From assembly GCF_900086725.1 (NCBI RefSeq), contig NZ_LT574836.1, positions 514,034 to 578,033 on the forward strand: a DNA stretch of 64,000 nt. The letters run 5' to 3'. The translations under genes and the position numbers were made by a program. This document shows positions 25,723-34,997 of this stretch, one piece after another. Position 1 is the stretch's first letter, and every line of letters begins with the position of its first letter. The notes beneath the pieces are model-generated. The model had not been told where the DNA came from, searched no databases, and saw nothing but the letters and a program-made list of their open reading frames with translations. The stretch comes from Bariatricus massiliensis (GTDB taxonomy: Bacteria > Bacillota > Clostridia > Lachnospirales > Lachnospiraceae).

Positions 25723-27447
25723 ATGGACAGAAAAACTTTAGAAAGGAAATTGAACAGGAAGCTTGAGAAGCACTACGGAAGCGCTGTGCAGGCCCGTGTA
25801 GAAAAAGAATGTATCCGCATGACTGGGACGCTTGACGATTGGGGAGATATTGTGTCTGCCTGTGCAATGTGCGCGAAAAAGGGAGCACGGCTGCATGTGG
25901 TGAACGATATCCTTTTGGAAGGGGCGGAGATTCCGAAGATGCGTCTGCCGCAGGTTCAGGACGAGACATTGGAAGGGGAAAAACCGGATGTACTTATTAT
26001 CGGCGGCGGTATCTCTGGGGCGAGCATAGCGAGAGAGCTTTCTAAGTGGAAGCTTGACATCCTGCTGGTGGAGAAGGAAGCGGATCTGGCCGTGCAGGCA
26101 TCCGGCAGAAATGACGGGGAGGTACACCCGGGGGTAGATTTGAATAAAGGCACATTAAAACAGCATTATGTACTGTTGGGGAACCGGATGTTTGGGAAGG
26201 TGTGCAGAGAGCTTCAAGTGCCCTTCCAGAGATGCGGGCAATATGTAGGATTTACAAAAAGGTGGATGTATCCGCTTGTGTGGGCTTATGTCTGGCACAG
26301 AAAGCACATATGCAAGGTAAAGGACACGGTAATTTTAAGCAGTAAGGAACTTAAGAAAAAGGAAAAGAACCTAAATCCGGATATCCGCTTTGCCATGTAT
26401 AATCCCAGCGCGGGAAGTGTCTGCCCTTATGGCCTTACCATTGCCTATGGAGAAAATGCAGTACGGAATGGAGCCAAGGTCAGCCTGAATACAGCGGTGC
26501 TTGAGATGGAAAGTGCCAACGGAAGAATTAAGAGTGTGCTGACAAACAGGGGACGTATTTACCCACGGCTCGTCGTGAATGCGGCGGGGGTATTTGCGGA
26601 GGATGTGGCGGAGATGGCGGGAGACCGTTTTTACTCTATACATCCAAGAAAGGGGACTAATTCTATTCTGGATAAAAAAGCGGGCATGCTGGTCAAGGGA
26701 ATTGCTTCTATTAAAACGATTCAGAAGAATACGGGGCACACAAAGGGCGGCGGAATCGTACATACGGTTCATGACAACCTGCTCGTAGGGCCGGACGCGA
26801 TAGAAACTTATGAAAAAGAAAATTTTGCCACTGCGCAAAAGAGTGTGGATGCCGTGTTCGCGAAACAAAAGATGACGGCTGAAAGGCTGTCGGAGCGGGA
26901 TATTATTACTTATTTTACCGGTGTGCGTCCGGCTACTTTCGAGGAAGATTTTGTCATAGAAAGAGGGCGGAAGGTGAAGAATCTCATTCATTGTGCCGGG
27001 ATTCAGTCACCGGGGCTTACCACTGCTCCTGCGGTTGCCCTCGATATAGAAAAAATGGCTGTGGAGTATCTGAAAAAAGAAATGCCGGTCGTGCGTAATG
27101 AGAAATTCCAGCCGGTGCGCAAAGCTATTCCGGTTCTCCGCGCCATGCCAAAGGAAAAGCGGGACGCCATGATCAAGCAGAATCCAGATTACGGCGTGAT
27201 TGTCTGCCGCTGTGAGGAAATCAGCAAGGGGGAGATTCTGGACGCCTTGAAGTCTCCCATAGCAGTGCCTACTGTGGATGGAGTCAAGAAGAGGTTACGG
27301 CCCGGAATGGGACGTTGTCAGGGAGGTTTTTGTATGCCCCTTGTCATAAATATTATCAGTGATTATCTGAACATTCCACCGGAGGATGTGAGAAAAGGCG
27401 GAAGCGAATCGGTCATCACTTACGGAAAGACAAAGGAGGCGAAGTGA
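25723..27447 (+). CDS. GlpA-like FAD-dependent dehydrogenase with [2Fe-2S] C-terminal domain
   Basis: In this 574-residue protein, residues about 88-430 form an FAD-dependent oxidoreductase of the DAO/GlpA type, with VLIIGGGISGASIAREL for FAD and a late CAGIQSPGLTTAPA. Residues about 490-545 are a BFD-like [2Fe-2S] domain with CRC...GRCQGGFC ligands. The N-terminal 75 residues are not part of GlpA. Their pattern (GTLDDWGDIVSACAMC then VVNDILLEG) resembles a BON domain. In GlpABC such subunits oxidise glycerol 3-phosphate to DHAP. The true substrate here is uncertain. Its stop overlaps the next start, so the subunits are likely translationally coupled. Confidence 0.85.
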   Translation: MDRKTLERKLNRKLEKHYGSAVQARVEKECIRMTGTLDDWGDIVSACAMCAKKGARLHVVNDILLEGAEIPKMRLPQVQDETLEGEKPDVLIIGGGISGASIARELSKWKLDILLVEKEADLAVQASGRNDGEVHPGVDLNKGTLKQHYVLLGNRMFGKVCRELQVPFQRCGQYVGFTKRWMYPLVWAYVWHRKHICKVKDTVILSSKELKKKEKNLNPDIRFAMYNPSAGSVCPYGLTIAYGENAVRNGAKVSLNTAVLEMESANGRIKSVLTNRGRIYPRLVVNAAGVFAEDVAEMAGDRFYSIHPRKGTNSILDKKAGMLVKGIASIKTIQKNTGHTKGGGIVHTVHDNLLVGPDAIETYEKENFATAQKSVDAVFAKQKMTAERLSERDIITYFTGVRPATFEEDFVIERGRKVKNLIHCAGIQSPGLTTAPAVALDIEKMAVEYLKKEMPVVRNEKFQPVRKAIPVLRAMPKEKRDAMIKQNPDYGVIVCRCEEISKGEILDALKSPIAVPTVDGVKKRLRPGMGRCQGGFCMPLVINIISDYLNIPPEDVRKGGSESVITYGKTKEAK

Positions 27448-28727
27448 TGCAGAATCAGTATGAGGTTGTCGTGATAGGCGGAGGCCCTGCCGGGCTTGCG
27501 GCGGCGATTCAGGCAGATAAGGAAGGAGCCAAGGTCCTCCTTATCGAGAGGGAGGCCAGACTGGGGGGAATCTTGAAGCAATGCATCCATGATGGGTTCG
27601 GACTCATACGGTTCGGTGAAAAGCTTTCCGGGCCGGAATACGTGGAGCGGTATGTGGAAGAGCTCAAGGACAGGCAGATCGCATGTAAAGTTTTGACGTT
27701 TGTAACGGAAATCACCAAAGAGAAAGAAGGATTTCTTCTAACTGCCGTGAATAGAGAGGGCGTCAGTGAGTTCGGGGCCAGAACCATTGTGCTGGCTACC
27801 GGATGCAGAGAACGGACGGCAAAGCAGGTATCGATACATGGAACAAGGCCTGCAGGGGTATTTACGGCAGGGGCGGCACAGCACCTCGTAAATCTATCCG
27901 GTTTGATGCCGGCCAGACGCTGCGTAATCTTAGGGAGCGGCGATATCGGTTTGATAATGGCAAGAAGGCTTACGCTGGAGAGCGCAGAAGTCCTTGGAGT
28001 CTATGAAGTAAAGCCGGAGCCGTCCGGCCTTACAAGAAATATCGTACAATGTCTGGAAGACTATCAGATTCCACTTCATTTGTCCTGCACGGTGACGAGA
28101 GTGTTCGGCGAGGAGCGTCTCACCGGGGTCGAAGTGATGCGGGTAGATGAAGCGATGCGGCCGATTCCGGGGACGGAAGAACGGATAGACTGCGATGCGT
28201 TAATCCTTTCTGTGGGACTGATACCTGAGAATGAGATGGCAGAATCTATAGGAGTGACACTGTACCCGGGGACAAAGGGGCCGGTATGCGATGAAAATTT
28301 CATGACAGACGTAGACGGTGTGTTCAGCTGTGGGAATGCGCTCCATGTCAATGACTTGGTAGATTATGTTTCAGAGAGCGGCGAACTTGCCGGGCGCGCG
28401 GCGGCGCGTTATACGGCGGGGGAGCAGCCTGAGAAGGTGGAGATAAGGCCCGACGCATCCTTGCAGTACGCCGTGCCCCAGATGATTACGGTGCAGGCAG
28501 CAGGAGGAGAAGGAGAGAGCCGGGAGGTCGTACTGTTTTTCCGAAGCAGAGAAACGGTGCGGGATGCAGACTTTGTCATAGAGCTGGACGGAAAGACTGT
28601 ATTTTCCAAGCATTACGGAGTCTTGCGCCCACCGGAAATGGAGCGGGTGCTTGTGAAACTTGGCGGTCTTGACATCAAGAGCGATTCGAAAATTTCCGTA
28701 TCGATCAAGAAAAGGGAGGCGCGGTGA
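27447..28727 (+). CDS. GlpB-like NAD(P)/FAD-dependent oxidoreductase
   Basis: A 426-residue two-dinucleotide-domain flavoprotein. EVVVIGGGPAGLAAAIQA binds FAD, and a central VILGSGDIGLIMARRL binds a second nucleotide. GVFSCGNALHVNDLVDYV is the C-terminal FAD contact. No redox CxxC was noticed. In Firmicutes such proteins accompany GlpA and DUF1667 proteins as a membrane-independent dehydrogenase complex. ATG at 27447 follows AAAGGAGG and overlaps the previous TGA by one base; a GTG at 27444 is also in frame. Confidence 0.87.
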   Translation: MQNQYEVVVIGGGPAGLAAAIQADKEGAKVLLIEREARLGGILKQCIHDGFGLIRFGEKLSGPEYVERYVEELKDRQIACKVLTFVTEITKEKEGFLLTAVNREGVSEFGARTIVLATGCRERTAKQVSIHGTRPAGVFTAGAAQHLVNLSGLMPARRCVILGSGDIGLIMARRLTLESAEVLGVYEVKPEPSGLTRNIVQCLEDYQIPLHLSCTVTRVFGEERLTGVEVMRVDEAMRPIPGTEERIDCDALILSVGLIPENEMAESIGVTLYPGTKGPVCDENFMTDVDGVFSCGNALHVNDLVDYVSESGELAGRAAARYTAGEQPEKVEIRPDASLQYAVPQMITVQAAGGEGESREVVLFFRSRETVRDADFVIELDGKTVFSKHYGVLRPPEMERVLVKLGGLDIKSDSKISVSIKKREAR

Positions 28728-28728
28728 G

Positions 28729-29097
28729 ATGAAAGAACTGACTTGCATTGTATGTCCCAACGGATGCACGCTTCAGGTAGAAAAAAATGGAGAAGAATGG
28801 AAAGTGACGGGCGGACGGTGCAGACGGGGAGAGGCATTTGCGATTGCGGAGATGACCAATCCCGTTCGAACAATCTGTACAACGGTGGCCACTTCCTTCA
28901 AGGATGTGCCCGTGCTTCCGGTACGTGTCTCCGGGGATATTCCGAAGAAGCGTATTTTTGATGTGATGGAGGAAATCAATAAAGTGAAAGTGACGGAACG
29001 GCTTGGAAGAGGGGCCGTCGTGATAGAGAATGTGCTCGGACTTGGTGTCGATGTGATTGTGACAAGCGGCATATTGGCGGAGCAGGGCCAGATATAG
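28729..29097 (+). CDS. DUF1667 small Cys-rich protein
   Basis: A 122-residue protein with an N-terminal CIVCPNGC motif and GGRCRRGEAFA, the usual four Cys of DUF1667, probably binding metal or an Fe-S cluster. It is routinely encoded after GlpA/GlpB-like flavoproteins and is thought to be the third subunit of the complex. ATG 28729 follows GGGAGGCGCGGTGAG and overlaps the previous gene's stop region. Confidence 0.88.
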   Translation: MKELTCIVCPNGCTLQVEKNGEEWKVTGGRCRRGEAFAIAEMTNPVRTICTTVATSFKDVPVLPVRVSGDIPKKRIFDVMEEINKVKVTERLGRGAVVIENVLGLGVDVIVTSGILAEQGQI

Positions 29098-29119
29098 TAG
29101 AGAAAAGGAGAGGATGAAC

Positions 29120-30859
29120 ATGAGTAAGCCATATAAAGAGTTTGAACCAAAATGGGTGAAGGAGGCGGCGCCGAAGGACAGTTACCGCTCTATTTTCCGC
29201 TGGGGAGACCCGGATTTCGTGAAATACCCGAAGGAATCTCTCTACAAAATGATGAAAGAGGAATTTAATATGACAGATGAGGATTTCCGGCAGTATGACG
29301 GGGATATCGGGATGGATAAGGTGGAGCTTAACGCGCCCTGCAATCTGGCGGAGGAACATCTGGAGGCATTCCGCAAAATCGTGGGGGAAAAATATGTGAC
29401 TACGGACGATTATCCCCGCCTTGCGGTGGCCTACGGAAAAACAGGTTATGACGCACTTCGCCTGCGGGCGAAGAGGGTGGACTGCCTGCCGGATGTAGTC
29501 ATCTATCCGGGCACGACGAAAGAGGTGGAGGAGATTGTGGCCTATGTGAGTGAACACAAGATTCCACTTTATGTATATGGAGGAGGGAGCAGCGTTACCC
29601 GTGGAGTAGAGCCCACGAAAGGCGGCGTTTCTCTGGATATGCGCAAACGTTTCCAGAAGGTGGTTTCTTTCAATGAGACGGACCAGACGATTACTGTGCA
29701 GAGTGGAATGTCGGGGCCAAGACTTGAAAAAGCGCTGAATCATGCGCCGGAGCTTTTCGGGGCGAAGAGACGTTATACGTGCGGCCATTTCCCACAGTCT
29801 TTTGAGTACAGCAGTGTGGGAGGCTGGGTCGTGACAAGAGGAGCGGGGCAGAACAGTACTTATTACGGATGTATCACGGACATCGTTATGGGGCAGAAAT
29901 ATGCCACGCCAATCGGAAATATACAGACGAGCTGCTATCCGAGGGAGGCGACCGGGCCGAACTTGAACCAGCTCATGATGGGCGGGGAAGGCGCGTTTGG
30001 TGTTTTGACGGAGGTGACTTTAAAAGTATTCCGCTACATGCCTGAGAATAGGGAGCGCTTCTCCTATATTTTCAAGAGCTGGAAGGCGGCAAGAGAGGCA
30101 GCGCGGGAAATGATGCAGTGCGAAGCCGGATTTTCTTCGGTATTCCGCCTGTCAGACCCGGAGGAGACGAATCTGATGCTGCGCCTCTACAACGTGGATG
30201 AGACCCCTCTTTGGAATCTGTTGCCCATGCGTGGATACGAGGATATGAAACGCTGCCTTTTCCTCGGGTTTACCGACGGGGAAAAAGGGTTTTCTAAGAA
30301 CGTGGCAGACAATATCAAAAAGATTGCCAAAAAGTACGGAGGGATGAGCCTGACTTCCTTTGTCACAAAGAGCTGGGAGAAGGGAAGGTTCAATGACCCC
30401 TATCTTCGGGATACGCTGCTGGATTTTGGCATCATGACGGATACACTGGAATGTACGGTAAACTGGTCCAATATGGCGAAGGTGCACAGGGAAGTGCGGA
30501 AGGTATGCCATGCGCTTCCGAACACGATTGTCACCACGCATATGTCCCATTGTTATCCGCAGGGAGCTAATCTGTATTTTATCTTCATCACGAGGATGAA
30601 TGATGCGGAGAAATTTAAAGAATACCACAGTACTATATTGGATGCTATCCAAAAATCAGGAGCGGCCATGAGCCACCATCACGGAATCGGCAAGATGTTC
30701 GCGCCTTGGCTGGAAGGACAGCTTGGAAGAAAGGAATACGGAGTATTTAAGGCATTGAAGGAATACTTTGATCCGGATAATATCATGAATCCGGGCGGCA
30801 CGCTGGGCCTTGATTTGAAGGAAGAAGAAAAACGGTTCCTGCGGGAGGATATTCAGTAG
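29120..30859 (+). CDS. FAD-binding oxidase, alkyl-DHAP-synthase/YgcU-like
   Basis: A 579-residue flavoprotein of the vanillyl-alcohol-oxidase fold. The FAD domain at about 130-310 has YGGGSSVTRGVEP and CGHFPQSFEYSSVGGW. The C-terminal cap ends with SHHHGIGKMFAPW and DPDNIMNPGG. These motifs are those of alkyldihydroxyacetonephosphate synthase and bacterial relatives such as E. coli YgcU. The bacterial members are mostly uncharacterised. Next to a GlpABC-like complex and an FGGY kinase it more likely acts on a polyol or hydroxy acid, or its phosphate, than in ether-lipid synthesis. The start at 29120 fits AAGGAGAGG at nine bases; ATG 29114 is too close. Confidence 0.82.
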   Translation: MSKPYKEFEPKWVKEAAPKDSYRSIFRWGDPDFVKYPKESLYKMMKEEFNMTDEDFRQYDGDIGMDKVELNAPCNLAEEHLEAFRKIVGEKYVTTDDYPRLAVAYGKTGYDALRLRAKRVDCLPDVVIYPGTTKEVEEIVAYVSEHKIPLYVYGGGSSVTRGVEPTKGGVSLDMRKRFQKVVSFNETDQTITVQSGMSGPRLEKALNHAPELFGAKRRYTCGHFPQSFEYSSVGGWVVTRGAGQNSTYYGCITDIVMGQKYATPIGNIQTSCYPREATGPNLNQLMMGGEGAFGVLTEVTLKVFRYMPENRERFSYIFKSWKAAREAAREMMQCEAGFSSVFRLSDPEETNLMLRLYNVDETPLWNLLPMRGYEDMKRCLFLGFTDGEKGFSKNVADNIKKIAKKYGGMSLTSFVTKSWEKGRFNDPYLRDTLLDFGIMTDTLECTVNWSNMAKVHREVRKVCHALPNTIVTTHMSHCYPQGANLYFIFITRMNDAEKFKEYHSTILDAIQKSGAAMSHHHGIGKMFAPWLEGQLGRKEYGVFKALKEYFDPDNIMNPGGTLGLDLKEEEKRFLREDIQ

Positions 30860-30875
30860 GAGAAGGGAGGCAGTG

Positions 30876-32447
30876 GTGAAGGAAGAGCGTATTGTACTTA
30901 CTTTTGATGTGGGGACGCAAAGCTCCCGTGCGATGCTGGTTACCCAGAGCGGGGATATTCTTGGAAAAGCCCAGAAAAAGCATGAGCCTCCATATTATTC
31001 TGTAGAGCCGGGGTTCGCGGAACAGAAGGCAGATTTTTATTATGAACATATTTGTCAGGCTTCTTTGGAATTGAAAAAAATCTGTGCGGATAAATGGGAT
31101 AAGATTGAGGCTGTCACACTCACGACCATACGAGATACGACAGTCTGTGTGGATGAAAAGGGAACGCCCCTGCGTCCGGCTGTCTTATGGCTGGATAAAC
31201 GCAGGGCGGAGGGCAGGCCTGCCATGTCCCAGATTACAAGGCTGATGTTCAAAGCGGTGGGTATGGAAGAAACGGCAAATCTACAGTATCAGAAATCTCA
31301 TTGTAATTGGATCATGCAGAATGAGCCGGAAATCTGGAAGAACTGTTATAAGTTCCTGTTCCTCAGCGGGTATCTTACCTTTAAACTGACCGGCCATATG
31401 AAAGACGCGGCGGCCTGCCTTGTGGGACATCTTCCTATCGATGCCCAGAGCCGGGGATGGCAGAAGAAAGGCGCTTTGACACGGCCCGTATTTGACGTGG
31501 AGGCAGAAAAGCTGTGTGAGGTGGCAGAGAGCGGGGAGATACTGGGAAAAATTACGGCACAGGCAGCGGAGGACACAGGGCTGCCGGAGGGGCTTCCTCT
31601 TATAGCCTCCGGTTCCGATAAGGCCTGCGAGATATTGGGGCTGGGCTGTGATGAAAAGGAGAAGGCGGCCGTCGGTTTCGGGACTACGGCAACGATTACC
31701 TTTACTATGAACCGCTATCTGGAGCCGGAGCGTTTTATCCCACCCTATATCTCTATTATTCCCGGATGCTTTAGTCCTGAGATCGAAATCTTCCGGGGCT
31801 ATTGGCTGATTTCCTGGTTCAAGAAGGAATTTGCGGAAAAGGAAGTAAAACAGGCGAAGGAGCTCGGCGTTTCTGCGGAGGAGCTTTTGAATGAACGTCT
31901 GAAAGAAATTCCCGCGGGGTGCGAGGGCCTGTTGTTCCAGCCCTACTTTACTCCGAATGTGACGATGCCTTCTGCGAGAGGGGCAATGATAGGGTTTTCG
32001 GACCAGCATACAAGAATCCATATTTACAGAGCGATTATTGAGGGGATTAATTTTGCGCTGCTGGACGGGATGCGTTTGATGGAGAAACGCTCCGGACATA
32101 AGTTTAAGGAAATTTATGTCGGGGGAGGCGGCTCCAGAAGCAGTGAAATATGCCAGATTACGGCTGATATGTTCGGGCTTCCGGTCATCAGGACGCAAAC
32201 TTATGAAGTGGCCGGAATCGGAAGCGCTATGACGGCGTTTGTAGGGCTTGGAGTATTTGCGGATTATGAAGAGGCTGTGGGGAGCATGGTAAAAAGAAAG
32301 GACGTCTTCCAGCCAAACGAGGGACAGCACCAGATATATGAAGAGCTGTATCAAGAGGTGTTTAAGAATATTTATGGAAGGCTTGCACCTCTTTATGAAA
32401 AGTTGAATGGGATATACAAAAAGAAGACAGAAATAGAAAGTATGTAG
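30876..32447 (+). CDS. FGGY-family kinase, YgcE-like
   Basis: A 523-residue sugar or polyol kinase. LTFDVGTQSSRAMLV is the N-terminal phosphate loop. SGSDKACEILGLG carries the catalytic Asp248, and VGGGGSRSSEICQ is the C-terminal ATP-binding part. The GTG at 30876 is preferred because GGGAGG ends five bases ahead; GTG 30873 is also in frame. It is paired with the YgcU-like oxidase, the same pairing as ygcU/ygcE in E. coli (recalled, not searched). It is the last gene of the operon, with a terminator right after. The substrate is unknown. Confidence 0.85.
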   Translation: MKEERIVLTFDVGTQSSRAMLVTQSGDILGKAQKKHEPPYYSVEPGFAEQKADFYYEHICQASLELKKICADKWDKIEAVTLTTIRDTTVCVDEKGTPLRPAVLWLDKRRAEGRPAMSQITRLMFKAVGMEETANLQYQKSHCNWIMQNEPEIWKNCYKFLFLSGYLTFKLTGHMKDAAACLVGHLPIDAQSRGWQKKGALTRPVFDVEAEKLCEVAESGEILGKITAQAAEDTGLPEGLPLIASGSDKACEILGLGCDEKEKAAVGFGTTATITFTMNRYLEPERFIPPYISIIPGCFSPEIEIFRGYWLISWFKKEFAEKEVKQAKELGVSAEELLNERLKEIPAGCEGLLFQPYFTPNVTMPSARGAMIGFSDQHTRIHIYRAIIEGINFALLDGMRLMEKRSGHKFKEIYVGGGGSRSSEICQITADMFGLPVIRTQTYEVAGIGSAMTAFVGLGVFADYEEAVGSMVKRKDVFQPNEGQHQIYEELYQEVFKNIYGRLAPLYEKLNGIYKKKTEIESM

Positions 32448-32478
32448 AGCAGTTGCGGGGGACCGCAGCTGCTTTTGT
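32448..32478 (+). terminator. Terminator of the oxidoreductase-kinase operon
   Basis: An 11-bp stem (32448-32458 / 32463-32473, one G-T pair), GGGA loop and TTTT, beginning at the stop codon. Confidence 0.8.
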
Positions 32479-32541
32479 GTATGGAAGCAATCATCCTATA
32501 CACAGATATATTTAATCATCTGCACCGTGCGTACAATAAAA

Positions 32542-33339
32542 TCATACCCGTTTTTGATAAATCCGTTCAATGACGTTTATCAGCGAATACAACCCCATTG
32601 CTATGATGCAGAGGATGCAGATGGACATCAGAAGCCAGTCAAGTTTGAATACTTGGCTGCCGTATATTATCATGTAGCCCAGACCTTCCCGCCCGCCGAT
32701 GAATTCACCGATGACGACGCCTACCAGACATAGGCCGATATTGACTTTCATTGTACTGATAATAGAGGGAATACTGCTCGGTATGACTACTTTGGTGAGG
32801 GCGTGGAAGCGGTTGCCGTGGAGCGTATAAATCAAGGTGATTTTTTCCGGGTCCACCGTGGTGAAGCTGGAGTACAGGTTCAAAATACTGCCGAAGATGG
32901 CGACAGACATACCGGCCACGATGATGGTCGTTTTATTTGCCCCGAGCCATACGATAAGGAGTGGCGCCAGCGCGGACTTCGGAAGACTGTTGAGGACCAC
33001 CAGATAAGGGTCCATAATCTCCGAGAGACGTTCCGAGAACCAGAGAAGCACTGCCGCCAGAATGCTGAATACGATGACAAGGATAAAACTGACTAATGTC
33101 TCATACAGTGTAACGCCTACATGCAGGAAAATACTTTTATCCAGAACCATTCCCCAGAAACAAAGGGCTATCCGGGAAGGGCTGCTGAAGATAAAAGAAT
33201 CAATCATTCCCACATTGGCTGCGAATTCCCACAAAAATAAAAAACTAAGGAGAATAGCGATACGTGAAACCCGCACAATCCTTTTATGCCTTCGATGCTG
33301 GTTTAAGTAATGCTGCTGGCCTTGTGAAAGTTCATTCAT
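32542..33339 (-). CDS. ABC transporter permease, NitT/TauT/SsuC type
   Basis: A 265-residue inner-membrane permease with about six helices and an EAA-like loop (VIPSSIPSIISTMKVN, near 185-200). The type imports taurine, alkylsulfonates, nitrate or thiamine/riboflavin precursors. It overlaps the ATPase gene by 8 bases, so they form one transcription unit. No periplasmic-type binding protein gene adjoins it, so the substrate cannot be inferred. Confidence 0.9.
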   Translation of the reverse strand: MNELSQGQQHYLNQHRRHKRIVRVSRIAILLSFLFLWEFAANVGMIDSFIFSSPSRIALCFWGMVLDKSIFLHVGVTLYETLVSFILVIVFSILAAVLLWFSERLSEIMDPYLVVLNSLPKSALAPLLIVWLGANKTTIIVAGMSVAIFGSILNLYSSFTTVDPEKITLIYTLHGNRFHALTKVVIPSSIPSIISTMKVNIGLCLVGVVIGEFIGGREGLGYMIIYGSQVFKLDWLLMSICILCIIAMGLYSLINVIERIYQKRV

Positions 33340-34099
33340 TTGGATTCAACTCCTTCCAGATTAAATTGAAATAGGTCTTAAATTCCGGGGCATTTCTCCG
33401 TTTCAGAGGAGAAGTCTCTTTAGAATCAAAGGTGACATCTACTGTCTGGCAGATAGTAGCCGGCCGGTCACTGAGTACAATGATTCTGTCGGCAAGGCTG
33501 ATGGCCTCGGAGAGGTCGTGAGTAACCAGAATCGCGGTTTTCTTTTCCTTGCGGATAATCTGACCGATATCGTCGCCCACATTCAAGCGGGTCTGATAAT
33601 CGAGTGCGGAGAAGGGTTCATCCAAAAGTAAAATATCCGGCTCCAGCACCAGAGTACGGATGAGCGCCGCTCTCTGCCGCATGCCGCCGGAAAGCTCGGA
33701 TGGCTTGGCGTTTGCGAATTGATCTAAACCATAGATGTCTAAAAGTTCCCGTGCCTTGGCTTTCGCTTTGGCAGTCATCATGTGCTGAATCTCCAGACCC
33801 AGCAGAACGTTGTGGTAGACCGTGCGCCATTCCAGAAGCTCATCTTTCTGGAGCATGTAACCGATGTTTGTGGCGCTGTCCCGCAAGTATTTTCCATTTA
33901 GTTTAATCAGTCCTTTTTCCGGCTCCAGAAGTCCGGCAATCAGATGCAGCAGAGTGGATTTTCCGCAGCCGGAGGGACCGACGATGGCGATGAACTCCCC
34001 TTCTTTAATTCCGAAGGAAATGTGTTCCAGAGCTTTTGTCTCACCTTCCATGTTATGGTAGGCGTAGTTGATGTCTTTGAGTTCCAATATATAGTCCAT
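33332..34099 (-). CDS. ABC transporter ATP-binding protein, NitT/TauT/SsuB type
   Basis: A 255-residue ATPase with Walker A GPSGCGKST, signature LSGGMRQRAALIRTL, and Walker B ILLLDEPFSALD followed by the switch His in VTHDLSEA. The start at 34099 follows GGAGGATTGCT; the open frame runs seven codons further. It is the upstream gene of the pair with the permease. Confidence 0.93.
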   Translation of the reverse strand: MDYILELKDINYAYHNMEGETKALEHISFGIKEGEFIAIVGPSGCGKSTLLHLIAGLLEPEKGLIKLNGKYLRDSATNIGYMLQKDELLEWRTVYHNVLLGLEIQHMMTAKAKAKARELLDIYGLDQFANAKPSELSGGMRQRAALIRTLVLEPDILLLDEPFSALDYQTRLNVGDDIGQIIRKEKKTAILVTHDLSEAISLADRIIVLSDRPATICQTVDVTFDSKETSPLKRRNAPEFKTYFNLIWKELNPNE

Positions 34100-34270
34100 A
34101 GCAATCCTCCAGTTACGCATGATATGGGAAAAGGTTATACATCATTTTATGAAGGGAAGGGGCAAAGCGTGCCTGCATTATTTTTCAAAAAGCAGTTAAT
34201 AATGGCTGTAAAGTATGATATTATAATGGAAAAGTAAAACCGGTTCTACAGTAGAAAAAGAGGGACGAAG

Positions 34271-34930
34271 ATGAACAAACGAAATTACCAGCGTGAGCTG
34301 GAACATATCATAGAGAAGCTTAGGCGTGAGGACAGAGTCCCAAGACTTCTGCTCCACAGCTGCTGCGCTCCCTGCAGCAGTTATGTTCTGGAGTATTTAT
34401 CGGAATATTTTGAGATTACGGTATTTTATTATAATCCTAATATTTACCCGGAAGCAGAGTATGAAAAGCGTGTGGAAGAGCAGCGGAAGCTGACGGAAAC
34501 GCTTCCGGCAAAGTATCCGATCACCTTTTTGCAGGGGAGTTATGATAAGGAAAGATTTTATGAAGTCGCAAAGGGATATGAAAAAGAGAGAGAAGGCGGC
34601 GAGCGGTGTTTCCGGTGTTATGAGTTGAGGCTCCGGGAGGCGGCCGAGGCTGCGAGGGAAGGTGGGTTCGACTATTTCACTACAACTTTAAGTATCAGCC
34701 CGCTTAAGAATGCTGAAAAGCTTAATCTGATCGGCGAGAAGCTGGGGGAAGAGTGGGGAGTACCTTACCTGCCTTCCGACTTCAAGAAGAAAAACGGGTA
34801 CAAGCGCTCCACGGAGTTGTCGAAGGAATATGGACTGTACCGTCAGGATTACTGCGGCTGTGTCTATTCTCGCCAAGAGCGTCTGGCTGGGAAGGAATCT
34901 GTGGGAGAACAGGGAAAAATATCGAGGTAG
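34271..34930 (+). CDS. queH: Epoxyqueuosine reductase QueH
   Basis: A 219-residue protein of the DUF208/QueH family, which completes queuosine in tRNA by removing the epoxide oxygen and replaces QueG in many anaerobes. Metal-binding Cys are visible in SCCAPCSS (about 28-35), RCFRCYELR (about 116-124) and DYCGCVYS (about 195-202). The YYNPNIYPEAEYEKR segment is also typical. It is the only queuosine gene in the window. Confidence 0.92.
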   Translation: MNKRNYQRELEHIIEKLRREDRVPRLLLHSCCAPCSSYVLEYLSEYFEITVFYYNPNIYPEAEYEKRVEEQRKLTETLPAKYPITFLQGSYDKERFYEVAKGYEKEREGGERCFRCYELRLREAAEAAREGGFDYFTTTLSISPLKNAEKLNLIGEKLGEEWGVPYLPSDFKKKNGYKRSTELSKEYGLYRQDYCGCVYSRQERLAGKESVGEQGKISR

Positions 34931-34933
34931 AAC

Positions 34934-34963
34934 TTTACACAGAAGGACAGTCTGTGGTACACT
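34934..34963 (+). promoter_or_regulatory. Probable argH promoter
   Basis: TTTACA (34934-34939), an 18-base spacer, then TACACT (34958-34963), 34 bases before the argH start. Confidence 0.5.
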
Positions 34964-34997
34964 AAAGCACGAAAACATACAGAAAAGAGGAACGGCT

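Noticed and set aside
29120..30859. Ether-lipid (plasmalogen) synthase
   Set aside because: The motifs match alkyl-DHAP synthase, but bacterial relatives with these neighbours are catabolic-looking and no acyl-DHAP partner enzyme is present.
31281..32354. A 357-codon open frame on the minus strand
   Set aside because: It lies entirely antisense to the FGGY kinase gene, whose product has all family motifs. The antisense protein is His/Arg-rich with no recognisable domain.
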